In this document: positions 1-5,311 of the stretch, in pieces
How positions within the stretch are numbered: position 1 is the stretch's first letter
Layout: every line of letters begins with the position of its first letter
Source of the DNA: Porticoccaceae bacterium UBA1989
GTDB lineage: Bacteria; Pseudomonadota; Gammaproteobacteria; Pseudomonadales; Porticoccaceae
Assembly (NCBI GenBank): GCA_002335945.1
Contig: DDDD01000155.1
Coordinates: 4,366 to 9,676, forward strand
DNA length: 5,311 bases
Reading direction: 5' to 3'
Program-made: the position numbers and the translations under genes
The notes under the pieces: generated by a model
The model's database searches: none
Told to the model about the DNA's origin: nothing
What the model saw: the letters and a program-made list of their open reading frames with translations, nothing else

Positions 1-300
1 AGCGTTCAGGCGCAGTTCGTTATTCCCATGGCCCTGTCACTGAGCTTTGGTATTCTGTTTGCGTCGACAATAACCCTAATTTTAATCCCCTGTCTCTACC
101 TAGTTGTTGAGAAAAATAATCGTTTTGTCAGTCTGATACTGGCGCTACCGTTACTGATGGCCGTGGGTTACTTTGGCGTCTTTATCGGTATTTTACCCAT
201 GGCACTGTTTTTGGCGACTGTCTTGCTCCTCGTTATTGTTGGCGCGGCGCTGTTTGTGGCTAAGCTAATCGGGCGCTTCCCTGAGACTGAGGTACATTAA
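1..300 (+). CDS. RND efflux permease, C-terminal end (partial, 5' cut by window)
   Basis: This is the last 99 codons of an inner-membrane RND (resistance-nodulation-division) drug/proton antiporter; the start lies upstream of the window. The reading frame is open from base 1 and ends at TAA 298-300. The first 36 residues contain the FVIPMALSLSFGI segment and the following hydrophobic stretch, which are TM12 of the family. They match the end of the downstream permease at 31 of 36 residues. Most RND permeases, including the downstream one, stop with a short polar tail after TM12. This one continues for about 60 residues with two more hydrophobic segments (about residues 43-63 and 66-90 of the visible part), separated by a short turn with a proline, and ends in a short charged tail. 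The frame shows no sign of a frameshift. By analogy with the next unit it probably has its own adaptor gene upstream, which is not visible. Family assignment is firm; the substrate is unknown. Confidence 0.9.
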   Translation, partial: SVQAQFVIPMALSLSFGILFASTITLILIPCLYLVVEKNNRFVSLILALPLLMAVGYFGVFIGILPMALFLATVLLLVIVGAALFVAKLIGRFPETEVH

Positions 301-317
301 GGCTTAGTTAAGCGCGA

Positions 318-368
318 TACTGCGAGGTACTGGTCAGAGGTACTGGCGGTACTTCGTAGTAACCAGTA
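318..368. repeat. GGTAC-rich direct and inverted repeat, possible hairpin
   Basis: The 10-base word GAGGTACTGG occurs twice, at 324-333 and 337-346, and a third GGTAC core lies at 348-352. Bases 318-330 can pair with 349-361 over 13 positions, two of them G-U, around an 18-base loop. An alternative pairing joins TACTGGT 328-334 to ACCAGTA 362-368. It begins 17 bases after the stop of permease 1, and a run of five T lies at 378-382. It could be a weak terminator, a messenger-end stabiliser, a regulator binding site, or one copy of a dispersed repeat. The T-run is too far from the main stem for a classical terminator. The pairing is seen directly; the function is not known. Confidence 0.5.
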
Positions 369-475
369 AATAACAAATTTTTATACCTATCTGCGCGGCA
401 CTTTCCCAACCAGCTGCTATAGTTATTGCACGAATTACCATCTCTAATCTTCTCAGTCAGCACGTCAATTTAACG

Positions 476-492
476 CTTCCAGGGTTTGGAAG
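476..492 (+). promoter_or_regulatory. Small hairpin in the leader of the adaptor gene
   Basis: CTTCCA at 476-481 and TGGAAG at 487-492 are perfect inverted complements around a 5-base spacer, and a G-U pair can extend the stem by one. The structure ends 27 bases before the TTG start and 11 bases before the ribosome binding site. As DNA it could be a small operator half-site pair; as RNA it could be a modest leader stem. A 6-base palindrome can arise by chance, so the regulatory role is speculative. Confidence 0.3.
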
Positions 493-503
493 TAGAACTA
501 CCT

Positions 504-508
504 AAGGA
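504..508 (+). promoter_or_regulatory. Ribosome binding site supporting the TTG start
   Basis: AAGGA lies 11 bases upstream of the TTG at 520, slightly further than ideal. In this frame the nearest upstream stop is TAG 493-495, and no ATG or GTG occurs between it and the TTG. The next in-frame ATG (613) has no purine-rich site before it and would remove most of the N-terminal membrane anchor. This site therefore decides the start. Confidence 0.6.
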
Positions 509-519
509 TAGGGTCTCTC

Positions 520-1800
520 TTGAAAACACATTTCTTTAAAAGCCACTTCTTTACACGCCATTCAAAAAAACTGTTACCTATTGCCATTATTGGTGGCGCA
601 GTTTTTATTTCAATGGCTATGAATCTACTGAAGCCAGCGCCCCTTAAGGCCGAATCTCCCGATACCGCCGTGGCGGTAAAGACTCAGATAATGCAGCGCA
701 CTCAAGCAACATTGTCTGTCGAGTCTCAGGGCACGGTACTGCCCCGCACAAGCACTTTGCTCACCTCTGAAGTCTCTGGCCGAGTACTGCGACTGTCGCC
801 GCACTTTGTGGTGGGTGGGGTATTTAAAGCCAACGATGTATTACTGCAGCTAGATCCCACAGACTACGAAGTGGCTTTGCAGCGGGCCAATGCCAAGCTG
901 ATTAGCATGAATGCCCAGTTAACCTTTGAGCAGGCACGCGGTGTGCAGGCAGAAAAGGAATGGGGTATGACCGGTCGCCCAGCCGAGGAAGCGCCTCTAT
1001 TGGCCTTGCGCAAGCCGTACCTTGAAGAAGCTCGAGCCAACGTTTTGCAGGCCGAGGCGGAAGTTAAGCAGGCCAAACTTAAGCTCGAGCGAGCGACCAT
1101 TCGTGCTCCCTATGCCGGTATGGTGGCGACCAAGTCTGTGGATATTGGTCAGTATGTCACTGTGGGAAAAATGCTCGGTGAAACCTTTGCTATCGACTTT
1201 GCCGAAGTGCGGTTACCCCTCACTAAGAAAGACTTGTCGATGATGAATAGCTTTTCAAACGCCGACAAAAATAGCCAGCTTGACCTTATCCTTAGGGGGT
1301 CTATAGATAATACCGATCAGGTTTGGCCAGCCAAACTGGTTCGTTCAGAGGGCGTGATTAGCGAACAGAATCGTGCGCTCTATGTGGTTGCTCAGATAGA
1401 CGACCCTTATGGAAGGCTTGGCTCGGGCGGTGCAACAATCCGGTCCCCCTTATTAATGGGCACTTTCGTCACGGCCACTATTGGCGGCAAGGCCATTGAT
1501 GACGCCTTTGCTGTTCCCCGTCATGCATTATTGGAGGGCAACAAAGTGGCCTTGGTGGATATCGATCAGCGTTTGCATCTTAGGGTGGTTGAGCCAATCT
1601 TTGGAGATGACCAGTTTTACTATGTCACCAGTGGCCTGACAAATGGTGATGAAATTATTACTAGTGCCATGGGGGTGCCTATTGAAGGGATGAAAGTCAG
1701 CCCGGAAAAAGACCTTGATGATAACCAATCGGAAGAGGTCATCAGCCAAGTAGAAAGTCCTCTCAGTACATTGGATGGAGCCATTAATGATGCAAAGTGA
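520..1800 (+). CDS. RND efflux periplasmic adaptor (membrane fusion protein, HlyD/AcrA type)
   Basis: This 426-residue protein should link an RND permease to an outer-membrane channel across the periplasm. A basic N-terminus is followed by one hydrophobic segment at about 19-37 with no lipobox cysteine, so it is probably anchored by a membrane helix rather than a lipid. The domain order fits the family. The first lipoyl half is at about 67-112 (VSGRV, then a VLLQLDPTDYE stretch). A helical hairpin at about 113-190 is rich in Ala, Glu and Lys. The second lipoyl half is at about 191-216 with RATIRAPYAGMV, the family signature. A beta-barrel region covers about 222-325, and a membrane-proximal region about 326-395 includes AVPRHALL and a GLTNGDEII segment. 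An acidic tail of about 30 residues follows. The start is TTG, the only usable start after the upstream stop at 493-495. Its end overlaps the permease gene by 14 bases, so the two are almost certainly co-expressed. The partner assignment rests on this overlap; the exported compound cannot be inferred. Confidence 0.93.
   Translation: MKTHFFKSHFFTRHSKKLLPIAIIGGAVFISMAMNLLKPAPLKAESPDTAVAVKTQIMQRTQATLSVESQGTVLPRTSTLLTSEVSGRVLRLSPHFVVGGVFKANDVLLQLDPTDYEVALQRANAKLISMNAQLTFEQARGVQAEKEWGMTGRPAEEAPLLALRKPYLEEARANVLQAEAEVKQAKLKLERATIRAPYAGMVATKSVDIGQYVTVGKMLGETFAIDFAEVRLPLTKKDLSMMNSFSNADKNSQLDLILRGSIDNTDQVWPAKLVRSEGVISEQNRALYVVAQIDDPYGRLGSGGATIRSPLLMGTFVTATIGGKAIDDAFAVPRHALLEGNKVALVDIDQRLHLRVVEPIFGDDQFYYVTSGLTNGDEIITSAMGVPIEGMKVSPEKDLDDNQSEEVISQVESPLSTLDGAINDAK
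1777..1780 (+). promoter_or_regulatory. Ribosome binding site of permease 2, inside the adaptor gene
   Basis: GGAG lies 6 bases before the ATG at 1787 and 9 before a second ATG at 1790. An earlier in-frame ATG at 1775 has no comparable site upstream and overlaps this one, so 1787 is preferred. The site lies in the last codons of the adaptor, so ribosomes finishing that gene would help open it, giving translational coupling. Confidence 0.7.
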
Positions 1801-4800
1801 AAACTATGGTCTCATCGGTTGGTTTACCAAAAATCCGGTAGCGGCCAACTTGCTGATGATCCTAGTGATTTGCGCTGGCATAATTTCCGCACTTAATATT
1901 AGTAAAAATATGTTCCCTGTTGGTGAGTTGGATCAGATTTCAATTTCAGCGTTCTATCCAGGTGCGGCACCGGTTGAGGTGGAAAAGGGCGTCATTCTGC
2001 CCATGGAGGCGGCGCTTCAGGGACTCAAGGGCATCAAAAAAATTAACTCCAGTGCGGGTCGAGATGTGGCCAGTATCAATCTTGAAATCGAGAGTAATGA
2101 AGATATTCAGGAGGTCATGTCTCAGGTTGAAAACCGTATTGATAGCATTGTTAACTTTCCCGCTGACTTAGAGCGACCCACAGTGCGCCGCGCCACCATG
2201 GATGAGGCCCGCTGGATAATGGGCATAGCTGTCTACGGCGATATGGATGAACGCACGCGCAAGGTCATGGGCCAAGAAATGCGTGACGAACTGCTATTAT
2301 TACCAGAGATAAAGAGGCTTGTTTTATGGGGCGTTGATCCCTATGAAATTTCCGTTGAGGTGCAGGAAGATCGTCTCCGTGAATACAATCTCACTCTAAA
2401 TGAAGTAGCCCAGGTATTGCGCAACTCCTCACTAGATTTGCCCGCGGGAATGATTCGCAGCGCTGAGGGCAATGTGTTGGTGCGCACTCAGGGTAAAGCC
2501 TATACCGGTGAAAGCTTTGCCAAAATAGTGGTCCGCAGCCAGCCCGATGGCACCAAATTACTACTCAGTGATGTGGCCACTATTCGGGATGGTTTTGCTG
2601 AATCCAATACTCTAGTGCGCTTTGATGGCAAGACCGCTTTTAACCTGGGTGTGTTTGCTGTGGAAGACCAAGATATCCTGACGATTAGTAATATCGTAAA
2701 GCAATATATTCAGGACAAACGCAAAACCCTGCCCGAGGGATTACAGATTGCCGAGTTCTTCGACACCTCGTTTCACCTCCGTGGGCGTCTTAATATGATG
2801 CTGGAGAACCTGGCTCTGGGTGCCGTGTTGGTGGCCATTGTGCTGGGACTATTTTTGAACCTCTATGTGGCAGGTTGGGTCATGCTAGGTATTCCGGTAA
2901 GTTTTTTGGGGGCCTTTTGGTTAATGCCGGTTAATCCCTATCCTGTGGATATTAACGTTCTCAGTTTGTTCGCTTTTATTATGGTGCTGGGGATTGTGGT
3001 GGATGACGCCATTGTTATTGGCGAGAGTATTTTTAGTGAGGCGAAAAAGGAATTTAAGGCGACATCAGCTACCACTTATACAACTTCAGTCGCGACGGTA
3101 ATCGCTGGGGCCAAAAAGGTTGCCACTCCTTCAACTATTGGCGTACTCACGACCATGGCGGCTTTTGCGCCGATCTTATTTGTTGGCGGTGCAGCGGCAC
3201 CCTTTTTTGAGTCTATTGCTGTAGTGGTGATTCTGTGCCTGATGTTTTCGCTGATTGAATCAAAGCTGATACTGCCTGCGCATTTGGTTGGACTGCAGTT
3301 GGGTAAGCCGGCTAAACCGCGAATGGCCTTTATTGAGCGCTGGCAGGGAAGTATCAGTGCTGGGCTCGGTGGGTTTATTGAAAACCGCTATCTGCCTTTT
3401 TTAAAGCGCTGCCTGCATCATCGCTATGCGACCCTGGCAGGGTTTTTAGCCCTGCTGATTATTTCGATCAGTGCAGTGAGCAGTGGTATAGCCCGATTTG
3501 AATTCTTCCCCAATGTGCCCGGTGATGGTGTGCAGGCGCAAATTATTATGCAAGATGGAACATCGGTACAAAATTTACAAGAGACTCTATCTCGTGTGGA
3601 AGCTGCGGCCTATGAGGTTGATGCGGAGTATCGCAGCAGTCACCCAGGCAGTAAGGGATTGATAGAACACAGTGTTTTTTATACTGAGTCGGATGTAAAA
3701 GCGATGTTTATGCTTTCCCTGACTCATTCTGAAGATCGTGACCTCGACGGTTTTGAAATTGAAAAACTCTGGCGGGATAAGGTGGGTAATCTGCCCAATG
3801 TACGCAAGCAGCGCTATTACGCTGGTACCAATGCCGGTGGTGGTGCGAAAATTAATCTCACTCTCTCAGGTACAGATCCAGAGCAGCTGACTTTAGCTGG
3901 AGCTGCCTTGGCGGAAAAGTTGGGTGAGTACAACGGAGTTTTTGATATCTATAACTCTCAGGGTGCAGGTAGTCGGGAAATATTGATTGGCCTAAAGCCT
4001 AATGCCAGTCAGCTGGGGATTAGCCTTGGGGATATCGCCCGTCAGGTGCGTCAGGCATTTTATGGTGAAGAGGTACAGCGTTTGCAGCGCGGGCCTGACA
4101 CTCTAAAGGTTATGGTGCGCTACCCTATTGAAGAGCGCAGTTCCATTGCCACTTTGGAGAACATGCATATTCGCACAGCCAATGGCCACGCCATTACCAT
4201 TGGCGAGGTAGCTGATATCCGTTTGGGACTGGGGCTTACTGCTATAACGCGCATTGATCGGGAGCGCACCGTGACCATTACTGCGGATGTTGATGCCAGC
4301 AAGGCACAGAGCGGTGCAGTGATTAAGGACTTAACCACAGAATTTATGCCGCAATTATTGGCTCGCTTTTCAGGGGTTAAATTTGGCTTAGGTGGCGCCA
4401 GCCAAGAGCAGCAAACTCTGATGCATCGGATGATTTTGGGTTTTGTCGCATCCCTGTTCCTGATTTACGGCCTGCTGGCGGTGCCATTAAAATCCTATGT
4501 GCAGCCCCTGGTGATTATGGCGGTTATTCCCTTTGGCTTTATCGGTGCAGTGGTCGGACATATTATTTTTGGGGTGTCTATCAGTATGCTGTCGATTTTC
4601 GGTTTGATAGCACTGGCCGGAGTGGTGGTCAACGATAGTTTGATTCTGGTGGAGTTTGTGAATCGGGCTCGGGAAACTGACGACTCAATTGAAGATGCCT
4701 TAGTGTCTGGGGGTCGCCAGCGTTTTAGGGCAATTCTGCTGACTACCATGACGACCTTTGTCGGGTTATTGCCCATGCTATTTGAAACTAGCACCCAGGC

Positions 4801-4951
4801 ACAGTTTGTGATTCCCATGGCCCTGTCTCTGAGTTTTGGTATTGTGTTCGCCACTACGATTACCTTGGTTCTAATCCCCTGCCTATACAGGGTAGTCTAT
4901 GATCTAAAAGAACCTAAAAGAGGCAATCTCACAGCTCAACAGACTAATTGA
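1787..4951 (+). CDS. RND efflux permease (AcrB-like fold, HAE-type), complete
   Basis: This 1054-residue inner-membrane proton antiporter is close to AcrB (1049) in length and should act as a trimer with the upstream adaptor. TM1 is at about 14-35, followed by a large periplasmic loop (about 36-336), TM2-TM6 (about 340-500), TM7 (about 547-567), a second periplasmic loop (about 568-878) and TM8-TM12 (about 881-1034). TM4 contains GIVVDDAIVIGE with D406 and D407, equivalent to AcrB D407/D408, the proton-carrying pair. R979, R981 and T986 align with AcrB R971, R973 and T978. The AcrB lysine K940 in TM10 is absent: the segment reads VVVNDSLILVEF, with N949 at that position and D950 next to it. 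This differs from classic multidrug AcrB proteins, although the protein looks intact and functional. Starts at 1775 (four residues longer) or 1790 are possible, but the GGAG site favours 1787. The C-terminus is a short polar tail, unlike permease 1. The substrate is unknown; drugs, lipids or other hydrophobic compounds are all possible. Confidence 0.95.
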   Translation: MMQSENYGLIGWFTKNPVAANLLMILVICAGIISALNISKNMFPVGELDQISISAFYPGAAPVEVEKGVILPMEAALQGLKGIKKINSSAGRDVASINLEIESNEDIQEVMSQVENRIDSIVNFPADLERPTVRRATMDEARWIMGIAVYGDMDERTRKVMGQEMRDELLLLPEIKRLVLWGVDPYEISVEVQEDRLREYNLTLNEVAQVLRNSSLDLPAGMIRSAEGNVLVRTQGKAYTGESFAKIVVRSQPDGTKLLLSDVATIRDGFAESNTLVRFDGKTAFNLGVFAVEDQDILTISNIVKQYIQDKRKTLPEGLQIAEFFDTSFHLRGRLNMMLENLALGAVLVAIVLGLFLNLYVAGWVMLGIPVSFLGAFWLMPVNPYPVDINVLSLFAFIMVLGIVVDDAIVIGESIFSEAKKEFKATSATTYTTSVATVIAGAKKVATPSTIGVLTTMAAFAPILFVGGAAAPFFESIAVVVILCLMFSLIESKLILPAHLVGLQLGKPAKPRMAFIERWQGSISAGLGGFIENRYLPFLKRCLHHRYATLAGFLALLIISISAVSSGIARFEFFPNVPGDGVQAQIIMQDGTSVQNLQETLSRVEAAAYEVDAEYRSSHPGSKGLIEHSVFYTESDVKAMFMLSLTHSEDRDLDGFEIEKLWRDKVGNLPNVRKQRYYAGTNAGGGAKINLTLSGTDPEQLTLAGAALAEKLGEYNGVFDIYNSQGAGSREILIGLKPNASQLGISLGDIARQVRQAFYGEEVQRLQRGPDTLKVMVRYPIEERSSIATLENMHIRTANGHAITIGEVADIRLGLGLTAITRIDRERTVTITADVDASKAQSGAVIKDLTTEFMPQLLARFSGVKFGLGGASQEQQTLMHRMILGFVASLFLIYGLLAVPLKSYVQPLVIMAVIPFGFIGAVVGHIIFGVSISMLSIFGLIALAGVVVNDSLILVEFVNRARETDDSIEDALVSGGRQRFRAILLTTMTTFVGLLPMLFETSTQAQFVIPMALSLSFGIVFATTITLVLIPCLYRVVYDLKEPKRGNLTAQQTN

Positions 4952-4960
4952 AACTGGCGG

Positions 4961-4985
4961 AAAAAGCCTGCACGCCGTGCAGGTT
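4961..4985 (-). terminator. Hairpin with poly-T on the minus strand (possible intrinsic terminator)
   Basis: CCTGCAC 4967-4973 and GTGCAGG 4977-4983 form a perfect 7-bp, GC-rich stem with a 3-base loop. Read on the minus strand, the stem is followed by C and five T (complement of AAAAAG 4961-4966), the classical intrinsic terminator form. Read on the + strand it is followed only by TTATCGC, so termination after permease 2 would be weak, though the A-run could pair with the short T stretch and lengthen the stem slightly. It lies 15 bases after the permease stop. No minus-strand gene is visible in the window that it would serve. Confidence 0.55.
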
Positions 4986-4990
4986 ATCGC

Positions 4991-4996
4991 TACAAT
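4991..4996 (+). promoter_or_regulatory. Possible -10 box for ribA
   Basis: TACAAT matches the sigma-70 -10 consensus at five of six bases and lies 37 bases before the ribA start, a plausible distance. At 17-base spacing the -35 position falls in the hairpin arm and reads CTGCAC, a poor match. The call is weak: ribA may have its own promoter here or be read through from the pump genes. Confidence 0.25.
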
Positions 4997-5021
4997 AGCC
5001 GACTGTTTTTAGTTAATTGTT

Positions 5022-5025
5022 GGAG
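5022..5025 (+). promoter_or_regulatory. Ribosome binding site supporting the GTG start of ribA
   Basis: GGAG lies 8 bases before GTG 5034. The in-frame stop TAG 5010-5012 limits how far upstream translation could begin, and no ATG lies between them. A CTG immediately before the GTG is a less likely alternative. Confidence 0.65.
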
Positions 5026-5033
5026 TTAGTCTG

Positions 5034-5311
5034 GTGCTTCGCTTTATCGAATCGTCAAAATTACCCACCCGCTGGGGAACCTTTGATATCCATGGTTTCG
5101 AAGACCCGTTTAAGGGCAAAGAGCATATAGCGATCACCATGGGTGACTGCGGTGCTGACGAGCCTCTGCTCATTAGAATCCATTCCGAATGCCTCACCGG
5201 TGATGCCCTGGGCAGTTTGCGCTGCGACTGTGGCGAGCAGCTGCAAGAATCTATGAAGCGTATTTCTGAGTTGGGGCGCGGTGCGATTTTATATCTGCGC
5301 CAGGAAGGTCG
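5034..5311 (+). CDS. ribA: GTP cyclohydrolase II, N-terminal half (partial, 3' cut by window)
   Basis: RibA opens the imidazole ring of GTP, releasing formate and pyrophosphate and giving 2,5-diamino-6-ribosylamino-4(3H)-pyrimidinone 5'-phosphate, the first step of riboflavin and flavin synthesis in the cytoplasm. The 92 visible codons contain KLPTRWG near the start, HSECLTGDALGSLRCDCGEQL at residues 50-70 (written from the translation; key residues are H50, E52, C53, C64 and C66) and LYLRQEGR at the window edge. C53, C64 and C66 correspond to the zinc ligands C54, C65 and C67 of the E. coli enzyme. No DHBP synthase (RibB) domain precedes it, so this is a stand-alone RibA rather than the fused RibBA form. 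The start is GTG with a good ribosome binding site, and the N-terminus lines up with E. coli RibA. No link to the efflux genes is apparent beyond shared strand and an 82-base gap. The C-terminal part lies outside the window. Confidence 0.96.
   Translation, partial: MLRFIESSKLPTRWGTFDIHGFEDPFKGKEHIAITMGDCGADEPLLIRIHSECLTGDALGSLRCDCGEQLQESMKRISELGRGAILYLRQEG

Noticed and set aside
100..300. Frameshift creating the long tail of permease 1
   Set aside because: The frame is continuous, the tail has a coherent pattern of two hydrophobic segments with a short turn and a charged end, and no alternative frame restores a typical short RND C-terminus.
395..448. Promoter-like words in the gap before the adaptor: TATAGT at 418-423 and TCTAAT at 443-448
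   Set aside because: Each resembles a -10 box, but neither has a convincing -35 element at 16-18 bases. In a gap of this size such matches are expected by chance.
4495..4854. 119-codon open frame on the minus strand inside permease 2
   Set aside because: It lies wholly within a clearly conserved RND permease region, has a low-complexity Ser/Thr/Ile-rich composition typical of an antisense shadow, and shows no recognisable domain.
4952..5033. FMN (RFN) riboswitch ahead of ribA
   Set aside because: The 82-base gap is too short for the full RFN element and contains only one simple hairpin.
5009..5246. Two overlapping short minus-strand open frames over the ribA start
   Set aside because: Both are antisense to an unmistakable RibA coding sequence and have no family resemblance, so they are shadows. 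The minus-strand terminator nearby does not rescue them without further support.
1..5311. Mobile element, CRISPR array, tRNA or rRNA
   Set aside because: I saw no transposase, regularly spaced repeats, terminal inverted repeats or structural RNA signatures on either strand.

Overview
The window is bacterial and looks gammaproteobacterial. The evidence is tightly packed genes on one strand, good Shine-Dalgarno sites, and a ribA start that matches Escherichia coli RibA closely, with the zinc cysteines only one residue out of register. The base composition is fairly balanced, which by inference fits a marine or environmental gammaproteobacterium; I cannot name a genus. All four genes lie on the + strand, and the minus-strand open frames look like shadows of them.

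Layout: (1) 1-300 is the last 99 codons of an RND-family inner-membrane efflux permease (permease 1), which carries an unusual C-terminal tail with two extra hydrophobic segments. (2) 301-519 is a gap without a gene. It holds a GGTAC-rich direct/inverted repeat at 318-368, a small leader hairpin at 476-492 and a ribosome binding site. (3) 520-1800 is a TTG-initiated periplasmic adaptor (membrane fusion protein). (4) 1787-4951 is a complete RND permease (permease 2) that overlaps the adaptor by 14 bases. (5) 4952-5033 is a short gap with a hairpin whose poly-T side faces the minus strand, a possible -10 box and a ribosome binding site. (6) 5034-5311 is the start of ribA (GTP cyclohydrolase II), cut off by the window edge.

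The adaptor and permease 2 should form the inner-membrane and periplasmic parts of a tripartite proton-driven export pump. No outer-membrane TolC-like channel gene is visible. Permease 1 and permease 2 are close paralogues over the stretch that can be compared (31 of 36 residues identical), so this is a tandem RND cluster of two pumps or one mixed pump. The substrate cannot be read from the sequence. ribA belongs to riboflavin synthesis and is probably an unrelated neighbour.

Nothing here amounts to a wholly new system. The most notable points are the two-helix tail on permease 1, the loss of the AcrB-type transmembrane-10 lysine in permease 2, and the structured repeat between the two pump units.
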